A stretch of DNA of 64,000 nucleotides, taken from the NCBI RefSeq assembly GCF_051020765.1, contig NC_134941.1, positions 620,001 to 684,000 on the forward strand, given 5' to 3'. Shown here in pieces: positions 1-11,617 of this stretch. The number at the start of each line of letters is the position of its first letter. The stretch's first letter is position 1. Below the pieces are notes generated by a model. The model did not search any database and was not told where the DNA came from. It saw only the letters and a program-made list of their open reading frames with translations. A program made the translations under genes and the position numbers. This DNA comes from Lasioglossum baleicum. Taxonomy: Eukaryota > Arthropoda > Insecta > Hymenoptera > Halictidae.

Positions 1-51
1 TTCGGAGATATAACAATTAAATATTTACCTGTTCACCCCCCCGCGAAACCT

Positions 52-165
52 ACGTCATCGCGTTTAGCGACCGCCACGCCACGCGACAGCGCTCCCTACT
101 CCACTACCCGTTCCCTCTCTAACTCATCCCCACTCCACTGACCCGATTCGCACCGAAGGAGCTCA
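52..165. repeat. GC-rich dispersed repeat, copy 1
   Basis: This GC-rich stretch matches 10663-10760 over about 100 bases with small gaps. Shared blocks include GCTCCCTACTCCACTAC and GCACCGAAGGAGCTCA. Base composition is very unlike the AT-rich surroundings. No open reading frame is shared by the two copies, so I see it as a non-coding repeat of unknown class. The flanks on both sides differ between the copies. Confidence 0.7.
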
Positions 166-447
166 GTGTGCGTCCGTGTGTGTCAGTGTGCGTTTGAGCT
201 CCGTGCGGTCTTTACAAAGTTACTACGTATTATTATACTATAATGTTTGTTTACCAATCGAAGGGACAGTTACACCGAGATTTTCGGTCGAACCTTTATC
301 TTTGACATTTTACCACGGCGTTCGTTTTCGATATGACGCGTCGCAATACCGTCTGAAATTTACTACATGTCTCTGTTATAATCTCATAAAAATGTTCAAA
401 ATCGATTGTAAAATTTCACACATACAAGACTAAAAAGCAGAAAATAA

Positions 448-950
448 TTATTTAAATAAAAATAAATTTTTTAAAAATACCACGTTTTTAAAATGGACTA
501 AAAAGTATAAAATAATTTTTCCTAGCCCCGTACAGATTCCTAACCACGTACAGATAATCCTGAAAATTTGTGATTGTGAATTTTTAACATCTACGCAAAT
601 ACTTGTAAGATTTAAAACGAAAAACGTGGGGCGCATGCAATAGATAATTGATGCATGAATAGTTCACCTAAATTACTAAAAATTTTATTGCTTCGCAAAT
701 GATATGAACTGTTGTGTGAGATTTCTCAACGGCTTCTACTCTCTACACTCCTTACTATTATCTTGCGGCCCACGTTTTTCGTTTTAAATCTTACAAGTAT
801 TTGCGTAGATGTTAAAAATTCACAATCACAAATTTTCAGGATTATCTGTACGTGGTTAGGAATCTGTACGGGGCTAGGAAAAATTATTTTATACTTTTTA
901 GTCCATTTTAAAAACGTGGTATTTTTAAAAAATTTATTTTTATTTAATTT
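448..950. repeat. Foldback (hairpin) element, arms about 185 bp
   Basis: The left arm (about 448-633) is repeated in reverse complement at about 766-948, nearly without mismatch. Both arms therefore translate to the same peptide on opposite strands, which is an artefact of the palindrome and not a gene. The loop of about 130 bases (634-765) is not repeated. The arm carries the block ACTAAAAAGTATAAAATAAT, which recurs in the large hairpin at 14195-15715, so the two are related. Confidence 0.8.
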
Positions 951-961
951 TAAGATATGGT

Positions 962-1330
962 AAATTGAAAAATATCCTCAAAACTTGGTGCAAAAGTGGT
1001 GTCTCTCCGACTTTAATCATTGTTTAAACATGTTTAAACAATCATAATGTATTAATATTGGATATCACCGTATTCCGGAAAGTCTAAGGAATCTTTTGCT
1101 GTAAAGAACAATTCAATATCTTTTGTAATAACATCACAATATTTGTTTATAGTTGAAAAATATGTTTTTTTTTCAAAGCCATGTTCCTCAAAAACTGTGC
1201 GTATAGGAAAAAAATTAAAAGCAGATGCGGAATCAGCGCAAGAAACTCTATAAGAAGGACCCAATAGTAATTAGGGAACATAAAAAAAGTTTAAATTTGT
1301 TGGACATTGATTATCAACATTAGTATTTAA
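962..1330. repeat. Fragment of the large-hairpin family
   Basis: This segment matches 15195-15510, including the palindromic TTGTTTAAACATGTTTAAAC and the block TAAGGAATCTTTTGCTGTAA. It is one arm only. The minus-strand open frame here (1052-1264) has the same translation as frames in the 14.5 and 15.4 kb arms, so it may be a decayed stretch of a transposon protein, but no family was recognised. Confidence 0.6.
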
Positions 1331-1499
1331 TATTTAGTTTCTCGTACAACATTATTAGATTAAGCATAGACAGAAATTCAAAAGGTATATGTTATAACAT
1401 CATGGACGTGAACCACCGGACGTGACAACTGAAAAAAATCCCATTTTGATATTACAATCGAGAAATGAGGACGCGAATCCCGCTGCCTTGCAATCCTGG

Positions 1500-1633
1500 A
1501 AACGAGTCTACCACCTTAATGATTTTAATGGAGGAGAAATTATATATTGACATCTTGAATTTTTAAAATTTTTCAACAATTTTCAATTTTACCTACTGAA
1601 TTTTGCTATAAACACATAAAGATCCGCAGTCTA
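1500..1633. mobile_element. TAGACTGCGG MITE, truncated copy
   Basis: The right end reads GATCCGCAGTCTA, the terminal inverted repeat of the MITE family with complete copies at 2519-2691, 37245-37445 and elsewhere. Internal sequence matches the 37.2 kb copy in reverse orientation. The left terminal repeat is missing and its place is taken by sequence that also occurs near 35130 (TTGCAATCCTGGAAA). Confidence 0.6.
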
Positions 1634-1956
1634 GTCATTACGCACGTATTCACGACTGATCGTATTCAGTATACTTACCTACATACATATTGCATATGTT
1701 GTATAATTAAATACTTTCGTCCTCCTTTTTTTCTGATAAGTACACTCATATACGATGATAGCGAATGTGTTATTAGTATATTTACTTGGAATTTGTATTT
1801 CATCGGAGCGTGAGCGAACCGACGCGATAGTCTGTAAATATCGAGCCTAAGTGTTACGTATGCACTTGCGAAAATCGTGGAAAAGGGGAATGAACTTTCG
1901 GTTGATTTCAGTGCCTTTGAAATTTTATTCTGTGAAAACATTCGCAGTGCGATGCA

Positions 1957-3160
1957 CAGTGCGGTATTTCGCTGTAAAACGGGAATAAAATATTGTACCG
2001 TTATTTATGGGCTCAGGGTCATAAATAAGTAGGTCGTTGTATTCGTCTTGACTCCAGCTATAAGATTATAAAATAAAAATTGTACTTTGACATTTAAAAA
2101 ATCAAAATAATTCTTATTTTTTGTCGAAAAATATGTTTTTTCGACATTTTAAATATACAATTTTGTACATGTCTAAATACTGTTCAACTTTTATTTCAAA
2201 CGTTTTGTTGTCAGATTATCCAAACTCTTGAAAAGTAGTGATAACTGAATGCTTTCATTACGATGTATTGAGTTGAGATAGGTGTACAAACTCTTTACAG
2301 ATTTCATTCTGTTACCATCTAAATTAGTATTGTTATTAATATTCCAACATTACCAATCATTCTGAAAGTTTTCTTTTCGATTTCAAAACTTTATTGACGA
2401 TTTTGGTAAACCATTCCGCTGTATTCCGCACTCCTTGTACCATTACATTCGATAAAGGTTTACGATCATAGTCCAAAAGGAATTGGTTCCGGATAGTTCT
2501 GAATTGGAGAGTTATAACTAGACTGCGGATTTTATGCATTTATCACAATAATGGATAAGCACAATTTCAAGCAGTGGACATATTAGAAAGATTTAAAGTC
2601 ATCATTAAAAGAAGAAAGAAATTTTTAATTCGCTGCTCTGTCTTCCAATCAATGCAAACATTTTTTATTTTGCATAAAGCTCCGCAGTCTAGTTATAACT
2701 AATTTAAGTAGAAATGAGCGTCGAATATGGCGACTTTCGTTTCGACATCGAAAAAAAACTTGCAGAATGATTGGTAATGTTCAAATATTAATAACAATAT
2801 TAATTTAGATGATAACAGAATACTGCCCTGCACATCTACCTGAACTCTGTACATCGTACTCAAAGCATTTCATTATCGCTACTTTCCAACAGTTCGGATA
2901 ATCTGACGACACAATGTTTCGAATAAAAGTTGAACAGTACTTAGACAAGTACAAAATTCAATATTTAAAATTTCGAAAAAATTCTTTTTTCGACAAAAAA
3001 TAAAGATTATTTTAGTTTTTTAAATGTTAAAATACATTTTTTATTTCATAATGTTATAGCTGGCGTCAAGACGAATCCAACGACCTACTTTTTATGACCC
3101 TGAGCCGATAAATAAGCCTACAATATTTTATTCCAGTTTTTCGGCCAAATACCCCACTGT
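1957..3160. mobile_element. 1.2-kb foldback element, possibly hAT-like
   Basis: The ends read CAGTGCGGTATTT on the left and, in reverse complement, CAGTGGGGTATTT on the right. Inverted arms of about 430 bp follow, sharing blocks such as GGCTCAGGGTCATAAA and CTGTTCAACTTTTATT. The flanks GCGATGCA and GCGATGTG agree at six of eight positions, compatible with an 8-bp target duplication as made by hAT elements. No transposase is visible. A MITE (2519-2691) sits inside the loop. Confidence 0.65.
2519..2691. mobile_element. TAGACTGCGG MITE, complete, in foldback loop
   Basis: The terminal repeats are TAGACTGCGGAT and its inverse ending CCGCAGTCTA. Identical 8-bp direct repeats GTTATAAC flank it (2511-2518 and 2692-2699). 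The 8-bp duplication fits the hAT superfamily. It interrupts the 1957-3160 foldback, so it is the younger of the two. No coding capacity. Confidence 0.85.
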
Positions 3161-3854
3161 GCGATGTGGTACATATTCCATTAGTCGTTAATCGAGATTA
3201 TTTGTTACGTTAAAAAATTCTGACAGCAGTTAGAGTCGCTGTGTTCCGCAATTCACGTTCCACCGGAAACAGACTGCTTTATTCTAGTGTGTTGGACATG
3301 AGGGACTGCCATTCCTTCGCTGTCATTGTTTCTAATATTCTTTTCTTCGCGACTTTCAAAATGTAATTTATTGGCAGAGCGAATAGCGCGTTTCCGCTTT
3401 CCGCTTATTCAAATGGTTCATTTGATTCGCTCAGAAATCAATGTTCTCGCTGATGTCATAGCCGGGGATCTTCATTGAATCGACGTACGCTGGCAACACG
3501 TTTGATGTGCGACCGTATTAGCGGACTGGCTGCCTTGGTTTGCACGAGGTACGCGAATTTCTCGCAAGCATCTGTTTGCTGGGAATTCGTGACTATGCTA
3601 CAAACAGTTCGCGCATACGGTAAATACGAGATTTAATCATCTAATTACCGGCAAATTAGCGATCCACGTGTCTATAGTTCTCGTTAATGTCTGTCAATCG
3701 TACATGAGTAACGTATCAGAAACACACGTTTCTGCGAACGACAGTTGTGTAACTGCAGTTGTGTAACTGTTCCGAAGGGGCAATGGTATCCTTTTGATTT
3801 CGAAGCAGGGTAAGAGGATAACCACCCTCCCTAAAGCAGACACGGTGAAATTTT
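3161..3854. other. Apparently single-copy intergenic DNA
   Basis: I see no gene, no terminal repeats and no match elsewhere in the window. Base composition is less AT-rich than the transposon-filled flanks. This may be original host sequence. Confidence 0.4.
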
Positions 3855-4215
3855 GTATACATACATACATACATACGTTTATTTATTTAATGTTGCTTCA
3901 ACATCAAAGGTCATTAGCAACACGGTACATTTTCTTACAATATTTTATACATATTAGTATTTTTGATATACTGGACAAGACCGGCGATATACTCCTCAGA
4001 ACCTAACAGAATGGGTAAGGATCCAGGCAACTTAGCATTTTTCTTTCATTCTCATATTTTTTGCATTTTATTATTAGATGATTCATGTTAACTGGTACTT
4101 TACATATATCGCAGATCGTGTTTTCATTTTTGATACAGTCAAACCTGTTTGGCACAAAAAAAATATTCACAAAATTCATAAATAGCTGTAACAAATAATC
4201 TTTCACAACGTATTA
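3855..4215 (-). pseudogene. 3' end of a non-LTR retrotransposon (5'-truncated)
   Basis: The minus-strand frame at 4003-4206 ends a protein with a C-x2-C-x9-H-x4-C arrangement (CDICKVPVNMNHLIIKC) followed by a basic stretch. That pattern is typical of the C-terminal part of ORF2 in Jockey-like and related LINEs. After the stop codon, about 130 bases lead to AATAAATAAA and a (TATG)n tail, seen on the plus strand as repeated ACAT at about 3860-3877. A short 3' fragment with a simple-repeat tail is the usual product of 5'-truncated target-primed insertion. The exact clade cannot be named. Confidence 0.6.
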
Positions 4216-4419
4216 AAGAACATTTTTTTTATGCGGTGGAGAGGGACCGCATAAAAAAAGTCTCACTTAGAAAATATGTCAAAGCTTTACGAAATAGCAA
4301 GAAAGTGCTTTCCAAACAAAATAAATAATTAAATCACACATGGGAACATTTTAAAAAATTTTAATTTCTCATTTTAAACATAGAGAAATTTTCGAAATAT
4401 ACATAATTCAATACATATA

Positions 4420-4690
4420 CAGGATATCCTGCTGAAATGAGATCAGCAGGATATCTCGGAAGACGTAGTCGTTATCAAAAAAGTGTTCCTACAAAAGTTG
4501 TTTGGTATGACGGGCTACATTGCGTAGTATTCATTGTTTTCTTGTGGGTGGAGTGGTGGAGGACATTTCAAGGTCACCTTGAATTTTTTTAATGCAATGT
4601 CCTATTTCTTATACCATAGATCGATAGAATATCAAATTCTGAGTATAAAAGTGTTGACCTTCATATGTCCTAAAATAGTTGACGAGATAC
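4420..4690. repeat. Fragment of the CAGGGTG foldback family
   Basis: Positions 4550-4680 match 63750-63890, including ATAAAAGTGTTGACCTTC. A small perfect palindrome, GATATCCTGCTGA and its inverse, lies at 4423-4457. The copy is cut off at about 4690 by the next element. Confidence 0.6.
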
Positions 4691-4691
4691 A

Positions 4692-6193
4692 ACCCTCAAA
4701 AGAATTAAGGGATCACTTGTGCGAACCCGAAAAATTGGTCCCACTTTACGTGATCATAACTCCGTCAAAAATTGCCGTATCATAATCGTTAAACAATGGT
4801 TTGAAAGCCAGAAACCTCTAGTTTCAGATGCTCTGTTTCAAATTGTTGCTATGTTGGTTTTTTAGAAAGTTATAGCGAGATGAAGACAACATTGACGCGG
4901 TTAACAAAAATTTAGTGTAACTTTGGAACATCACACGGGGAGCAACAAATTTTTTTGATAAATCGCGTTAATATCATTTGGAAGGGCTATCTTTCCTGTC
5001 TAAATTGTGTGGTTGTTGAATATCGTGCGATCTTTTTTATTCGAGTTATTCAACATTCAGGTAAATATGGGCTTTTTAACTTTAACTGGCTCCAGTAAGC
5101 GAAAAAATTATCGTAGAATCTTGTGCAAAAAAGCGATACAAAGAGCGTTTCTTTCTCTTCAAGACACTCCTTTTGTTTTTTTCAATTTCATTAACATTTC
5201 GATATACCAGGTGTTGTTTCTGAAAATATGTTTAAAAAATGCACAATTTCCATTTTTCCTTTATATGTACCATGATCCGAACGTCAGATCCGAGCAGAGA
5301 TACTGCCGATTCGATTGCGTACCCCATGAACTCGCTGCGACAATTTTTTACCTATGGCAGCTGTGTTTGAAGTTAGTGTTTCGCAGAAATTAGCGCGCCG
5401 CGTACAGCGCCAGCCCACAGTGGGAAATTTGGACCAAACTCGATTCAAAATCAAAGAACTTTCGATAGAAATGAGGTAGAGCGATGAAATTTTTTTCAAA
5501 ATTAAAGCTGAAAGTTGACAGAATACGGGAAAAATAGGGCGATTATGGTACGAACGTTTTTTAACGTGGAGAAAATTCGATAAACATGTAGAATTTCAAG
5601 AAAATGTAGTTTCTCCAGTACCACGCGCAGAAAAAATTTTTTTTAAACATGCTGTATATCATTTCTCGTAGATTTTTTCACGCTGATTTCAAATCTGATC
5701 TCAAAATTTGTCTACGACCTCAGGATTTTGCAAGAAATCGCTCTTTGTATCGCTTTTTTGCACAAGATTCTACGATAATTTTTTCGCTTACTGGAGCCAG
5801 TTAAAGTTAAAAAGCCCATATTTACCTCAATGTTGAATAACTCGAATAAAAAAGATCGCACGATATTCAACAACCACACAATTTAGACAGGAAAGATAGC
5901 CCTTCCAAATGATATTAACGCGATTTATCAAAAAAATTTGTTGCTCCCCGTGTGATGTTCCAAAGTTACACTAAATTTTTGTTAACCGCGTCAATGTTGT
6001 CTTCATCTCGCTATAACTTTCTAAAAAACCAACATAGCAACAATTTGAAACAGAGCATCTGAAACTAGAGGTTTCTGGCTTTCAAACCATTGTTTAACGA
6101 TTATGATACGGCAATTTTTGACGGAGTTATGATCACGTAAAGTGGGACCAATTTTTCGGGTTCGCACAAGTGATCCCTTAATTCTTTTGAGGA
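4692..6193. mobile_element. CACTCC foldback element, copy 1 (1.5 kb)
   Basis: Arms of about 455 bp (4692-5147 and 5737-6190) are inverted copies that begin at the block AAAAGAATTAAGGGATCAC. About 590 bases between them are single copy. The outermost bases are damaged here. Intact ends in other copies read CACTCCTCAAAAGAATTAAG next to TA, which fits a Tc1/mariner-type TA duplication. A peptide frame starting MWLLNIV recurs in copies at 25.3 and 42.1 kb but is not a recognised protein. Confidence 0.75.
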
Positions 6194-6202
6194 TTGTACA
6201 TA

Positions 6203-6853
6203 CAATTAGGAGCATAATTGATTACACACATTTTATATCAGAATAACTTTTTTATGGATGGACCAAACGACTTCAATTTCTCTGTAAGGCTAGAAGAATT
6301 AGTTCAGTGAATGACGTCTAAAAAATATGTTGAAAAAATGAATTTGGTCGGAATTGTGAAAAACAATAGTAAAAATTGATTTCTATAACTTTTTTAGCTG
6401 GGCCAATAACAAAAATTTAAAAGATGTGGTTAGCCAACTCGTATAAATTTTATACGTTCTGAAAATTTCATTGAAATTGGTTAACTGGTTTACTAGTTAT
6501 AAACGATCAAAAGTGGTAAAAATTGCAATTTTTCATGAATTCCGGCCTTTTTACCACTTTTAATTAAATTAGCCAATTTCAATGAAATTTTCAGAGCGTA
6601 TATAATTTATACGAGTTGATCAAACACATCTTGTAAATTTTCGTTATTGGCCCAGCTAAAAAAGATCCAGTTTACTATTTAGTGAGTTTACTATTGTTTT
6701 TCACAATTTCGACCAAATGCATTTTTTCAACATATTTTTTAGACGTCATTTACTAAACTAATTCATCTAGCCTTACAGAGAAATTGAAGATTATTAAATT
6801 AAAAAAGTTATTCTGATTTAAAGTGTGTGCGATCAGTTATCCTCTCTCGTAAC
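6203..6853. mobile_element. CAGTTAGGAGC foldback element, copy 1
   Basis: The left end reads CAATTAGGAGCATAATTGAT next to TA. The right arm is its inverse and is decayed at the tip. Arms of about 300 bp meet near 6540. Related left arms begin at 23505 and 40667 with the intact end CAGTTAGGAGCATAACTGAT. The 23.5 kb copy carries a Tc1-like transposase relic, so this copy is probably a transposase-less derivative made of the long terminal repeats only. Confidence 0.75.
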
Positions 6854-6950
6854 TATATGTATATTGACACCTTCAATTTAAAAACTTTTCCAACAATTTT
6901 GAATTCCATCTACTCAATTTTTCTATAAATGCATACAGATCCGCAGTCTA
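6853..6950. mobile_element. TAGACTGCGG MITE, half copy
   Basis: The right end reads GATCCGCAGTCTA at 6938-6950 and internal sequence matches the 37245-37445 copy. The left half is absent, and the fragment abuts the preceding foldback element. Confidence 0.6.
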
Positions 6951-6959
6951 GTCACTATA

Positions 6960-8233
6960 CATATAGTTAAAAATTTCCGTGCTCTCTTGAATAAAGAACA
7001 TGCCACAGTGAAAGAGTGCCTAAGTACATACTTTCGCCAACATAACGGTCGTTCCAGGGAAGAAATGTTTTTTCTCTAAACACGTGAAATGTCCCACTCG
7101 TTTGAAAGAACCTATAGAGGAATTGTTATTCGACTACTGTCTCGTCCCGCTACGATTCGTATTTCCTTCATAAGTAATATTATTACGTACTCGCGTCCGC
7201 TGCCATCCTTCCTGCTCGCGTGTCTTTCCCGGATTTCCAGGAGTTACATTCGCCGGAAATATTTTTTGTATTCGTCGAATCCTAAGTAGATCTTGCATAG
7301 AAACCGTTTCGTTCGGTAGACCCCGTATAGGAACTGATTCGTTTTCATCATTCTTCTTGAGTTACAGCCACGCCTCGCGGCTCGATCTTATTACAATACC
7401 CTGCCCACTTTCGGTGACGTTCACCTCATCTTTTACGTACTCTTCATCATCGACTCTAGTCACGTATTTCGTCCTCGAGATCAGTCCACGTCCACAGACA
7501 AAAAAACGCCGCGAGAATTTCAGATTGTTTGCGACGACTCTGCCGGGAAGGAACAAAACGGCACGGAGCGACGCGACGACGGATTGAATGGCACAGACTT
7601 TTCAGTTGCGTGTGTCCTCAATGTAGTTTTCTTTGTTCAGTTGAACGCAGTGTCGACAGATTAAGGATTGAGCCGTACACAGGCCAAATCGATTAACTCC
7701 ACTTTTTTAAATATTTGAAATTTATGTTTTTTCTCGTCCTCTGTTTTACCGATTTCCACCGATTACAGTGACCGACGACTCGCAGTGATTGAATGCGAGA
7801 AACAGACATCAGCGCTCGAACCGGAAGTGTATCGTGTCACAGAACCCTCGTTTTTGTATTTCTGTATTTAACAAACTGTGTGTTTAAAAACGTATGGTTT
7901 AACATAATAAACGTTGCATTGACATTGTATGTGTCCCTGCCAGCGGGGTGGCCTCCAACTTTTTCTATAAGACCCCTACATCTCTCGATATTTAAGAAAA
8001 TGTATGTCTCTTGACAGTAGCAGCACTGTCGCGCCGCCCAATGCTTCTCGCGGCTCCGCCACATTCTGCCAAATAATGCAAATTACGCCTCGAAAACGCA
8101 AAAGTAAGCCAAATTGGGATACGTACCCGCTATATTCATCTTTTATCTAGCGATCGTGACTACGTAGGGGCCCCACATGCGCATTAGCGAGACGTGGTTT
8201 GTTAAATGCCGAACTCTTGCAATTCTGTGTACG
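6960..8233. other. Intergenic DNA without recognised features
   Basis: There is no convincing gene. Several short open frames overlap on both strands at 7080-7590 and 7790-8064 but lack any recognised motif. Composition is nearer to balanced than in the flanking repeats, so part of it may be host regulatory or untranslated sequence. Confidence 0.35.
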
Positions 8234-8235
8234 TA

Positions 8236-8871
8236 CAGTGACTCCCACTAATATTCGGACACACTTAAAAACACCATAAATTTTTAAATTTTGGACTATG
8301 CGATTTCAACTTCTTTGGGAAGCTAGAGCAATTAGTTTACTACAGGACGTGAAAAGAAACTTTTTCAAAAATTGCATTTGGTCGGAATTGTAGAGAAAAT
8401 ACTAAAAGTTGCATTTTAAAACTTTTTTATGCGGGTCTATACTGAAATTTTAAAAAATACGTTTTGTAGATTTGTGTCAATTATATGCACTGTGAAAGTT
8501 TCATAGAAATCAGTTACAGGCCGAAAATCGTGAAAAACTGGAATTTTTACCATCTTTAAACTTTAAACGTTTGTAGCTCATTACAACGTCGACCAATTTT
8601 GATGAAATTTTCAGAATATGTTTAATTGATACTGATCTACGACATGTGTTCTGTAAATTTTCCATATAAGCCCACATAAAAAAGTTGAAAAATACAACTT
8701 TTAGTATTTTCTCTGCAATTTCGACAACTTGCAGTTTTCTTCAAACATTTTTATCACGTTGTGTAGCAAACTAATTGTTCTAACTTCTCCAAAAATTTCA
8801 GGTCGTATATTCCCATATTAAAAAAATTTATGGTGTTTTTAAGAGTGTCCGAATATTAGTGGGAGTCACTG
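8236..8871. mobile_element. CAGTGACTCCC foldback MITE, complete copy
   Basis: The ends are CAGTGACTCCCACTAATATT and its exact inverse, flanked by TA on each side (8234-8235, 8872-8873). The two halves, about 300 bp each, are inverted copies meeting near 8550. A TA duplication with CAGTG ends fits the Tc1/mariner superfamily. It is the best reference copy for the damaged or interrupted copies at 14074, 22827, 34690, 36191 and 48287. It encodes no protein. Confidence 0.9.
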
Positions 8872-9119
8872 TATATGTGTCTAGCGGTGTGTGAGTGTGC
8901 CACCACACTCTCGCTCGAAAACCGATCGGCACCCTTAAGAATCGAAGATAAAATGAAGGTATTTATTCATATGTTTATTCAATAGCACGAAAAATTATCT
9001 CGAAAATAGCAAGAATTAAATAGAACAGAATGGAAAATATGTTATTGAATAAATCTATGGATAAGTATCTGAATTTTAGCTTTCAATTTTAATTTACAAA
9101 CGCTACGATCTTTCGTTCC

Positions 9120-9768
9120 AACCCAATATCTGAACGCACTTTAAAATAGACTAACTTTTTTATAATTGTACCAAACGGCCTGACTTTTTTGAGCAATTAG
9201 AAGAATTGATTCACCAAACGTCATGCAAAAAAGATTTTGAAAACATTGCAATTGTTAAGAATTACATGAGAAAGTAAAATAGGCACGGTTTATTAGAGTC
9301 CGTAATGAAAATTTAAAATATGCGTTTTGTAGATGTATGTTAGGTATACACATGCTGGAAATTTCATCGAAAATTTCATCTTACAAACATTTAAAAATCT
9401 GTGGATTTTAAGCAGAAACTCACCAAAAGTCTCGAAAAACTATGATTTTCACCACATTTAACCGTTTGTAGCTCTTGGGTATGTTAATCGATTTTGATAA
9501 CATTTTCAGCATGTGTATAATATAATTAACGTAGATCTACAAACATATATTTTAAATTTTCATTAGGGGCCCAAGTAAAAAAGGTTTAAAGAATGCTTTT
9601 TTTATTTTTGCACGCAATCTTGTAAATTGTAATTTTTGGGAAATCTGTTTTGTATATCATTTAGTAAACCAATGCTTCTAATTGCTTACAAAAAATCAAT
9701 TCGTTTGCTATAATTATAAAAAAGTTATACTGTTTTAAAGTGCGGTCAAATACTTTCGTGGTTCACTG
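9120..9768. mobile_element. Foldback MITE with CAGTGAACC end
   Basis: The right end, read on the minus strand, is CAGTGAACCACGAAAGTATT and is followed by TA. The left arm lacks the outermost 25 bases or so. The arms share AAAGTGCG and TTTATAATTGTACCAAACG-type blocks and meet near 9440. The copy at 60805 belongs to the same or a sister family. Internal blocks resemble those of the CAGTGACTCCC and CAGTTAGGAGC families. Confidence 0.7.
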
Positions 9769-9769
9769 T

Positions 9770-10620
9770 ATGTTTGTACATATACTATGTACAGTATGTA
9801 TACATTCGTAAGATTAGTAATATACATATTTTCTTGAAACTTCAATACAGTATTTGATTGAACTGCGTCTGTGTTTGCACTGTGTTTGCATATGAATGTG
9901 GAAATAAATGTTAATAAAACCCGCAATTTTAATCCTGATGAAACGTCGGTTTTCAACTTCAACACGTCGACAATAAGATCCGCTACATTTGCATATTGCA
10001 TGCGAGACGAGGAAAATTGTTATCGGTATATTAATATTTAACACCTCCCGATAACATTACAGTCTATCGCTACATAAATGCGCCTTTTTATCCTACAGCT
10101 CCGAGTCAATATTTTTCATGTCATCCTTCCATCACTTATGTGTACTTTGTTGCGTATTATCGTCGCCTTGAAATAAGTCACGCTCATCCTTTTGCAAAAC
10201 GCTTGTGTGTTTCACAACACCACGGGAGGTTCAAATAATTACTTACGTGAAAACATAAAAATTTATTGCAGGTGTGGCGTGAAAAAAGGGATAGATTTTT
10301 ATGAATATTAACGTAAATGATATAAGGTGAACTGTACAATGATTGGCACCCTAAGCCAAAATCGTAGTAAAAATCTTTTTATCTCTTTTTGAAATGTTAG
10401 TTAGCAGAGATTTTTCAGTAAAATCAAACAGTTTTACGAGCCATAAATATTTTATTAACACGCTTATATTAGCTTGCCCAGTTGTCGTTGTTGTTGTTGT
10501 ATACGTCAAATCTTGTAATCGAATTATAAACCACTTCTCGATGAGCTAGAGACTTGAAACTTTAAACATAGCTCAGAACTGTGAACAAATTAAAAAAACT
10601 GCGTTCAGGAGAAAAAAATT
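9770..10620. other. Intergenic DNA without recognised features
   Basis: Only short overlapping frames and a TTG/GTT microsatellite (about 10485-10500) are visible. No terminal repeats were found. Confidence 0.3.
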
Positions 10621-10662
10621 TTAATATTAACCGCCACACCTCGTCGCGCGACGCTCGGTAGT

Positions 10663-10760
10663 ACGTCATCGCGTTCAGCGGTCCCCACTCCGCGCGCCAG
10701 GGCTCCCTACTCCACTACGTGTTCCCACTCCACTGACCCATTTCGCACCGAAGGAGCTCA
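10663..10760. repeat. GC-rich dispersed repeat, copy 2
   Basis: Matches 52-165, with one internal gap of about ten bases. It begins ACGTCATCGCGTT and ends GCACCGAAGGAGCTCA in both copies. Confidence 0.7.
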
Positions 10761-10973
10761 TTGACAGTCAGTGCAGAGCAGGGGGTGTAAGCTGTAATGG
10801 AAATATTTCAACCACTATGTTGCGCGCCCGGAATACAGGCGGCGTTGGTGTCGCTGCAGTTTTTGCGTGCGTATGCCTATCGCCCAGAAGCTATACGAGA
10901 GTCATTCTTTGCGATACATATACCAAAATTTTCGATGGTTTTATAAGATCGACGGTGGGCCAATCGGCTAAAA

Positions 10974-11333
10974 CAGGCATGCACAGCTCTTTGCTCTCAG
11001 AGCAGCTCCCGTACTCCCAAGTTGCTCCCCGTATGCTCTCAGAGCAGATCGGACGTATAGAAGGGGAACCCACTAAGCGTGACTTGTAAACAGAGCACGA
11101 GAGAAGACGAGTGGGAGGGGCGTGGGGAAGTGGAGAGCGCGCCGGAGTGGTCAGACTACAACAACGTAGACGCCGCCCCCACTCTCATACGCTCTTCTTC
11201 TCGTCTTCTCTCGTGCTCCGTTTACAATTGGTGGGTTCCCCTTCCATACGTCCGAGCAAGATCACTGCTCCGACCCTGCTCAGGAGCAGGGTCGATTGCT
11301 CCTGCTCCCAAATCGTCCACCTGTGCATGCCTG
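10974..11333. repeat. GC-rich foldback element
   Basis: The outer ends CAGGCATGCACAG and CTGTGCATGCCTG are exact inverses. Longer inverted blocks follow, for example GAAGGGGAACCCAC and GAGCACGAGAGAAGACGAG with their reverse complements at 11190-11245. Smaller inverted repeats (GCTCTCAGAGC, GACCCTGCTCAGGAGCAGGGTC) lie inside. The overlapping open frames on both strands are by-products of the symmetry. The class is unknown. Confidence 0.7.
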
Positions 11334-11387
11334 GGCTAAAGAGTTGGACTACCAAGCGGTAGACCGAGGTTCGAATCCTGTTGGGGT
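11333..11387 (+). ncRNA. tRNA-like sequence, possible SINE head
   Basis: A perfect RNA polymerase III B-box core, GGTTCGAATCC, sits about 35 bases after a weak A-box-like GGGCTAAAGAGTTGG. A short stem (CTACC with GGTAG) lies between them. No complete cloverleaf can be drawn, so this is not a functional tRNA. The inverse of AAGCGGTAGAC recurs at about 11407-11417. A tRNA-derived SINE is one explanation; chance is another. Confidence 0.3.
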
Positions 11388-11617
11388 AAACAGTTTTTTC
11401 CAACCGTCTACCGCTTTTTATCTATATGTATATACTGTCATTAGTTCGCCCCCGGTTCATAGGCGGCGCTAAAATACTGGTCACATTTTTAACACGGCAA
11501 CTTACCCCCCCTGGTGCAGAGCTTCGTTTGTGTACACCTTTCCTTGCGCATGCGCGAGAAGAGAGTAACGTATCTGCTATTGGGTAGCAGAGCGGCCAGA
11601 TCCCTGAGGCAGCTATG

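Noticed and set aside
448..963. Identical 60-residue peptide encoded on both strands
   Set aside because: It is produced by a palindrome; coding cannot be inferred.
5007..5393. 128-codon frame starting MWLLNIV, repeated at 25118-25330 and 41884-42096
   Set aside because: It lies in arms of a foldback element; recurrence follows from DNA repetition. Frame length varies between copies, and there are no domains.
10817..11403. Cluster of overlapping frames
   Set aside because: They arise from the GC-rich foldback; the two strands give mirrored peptides.
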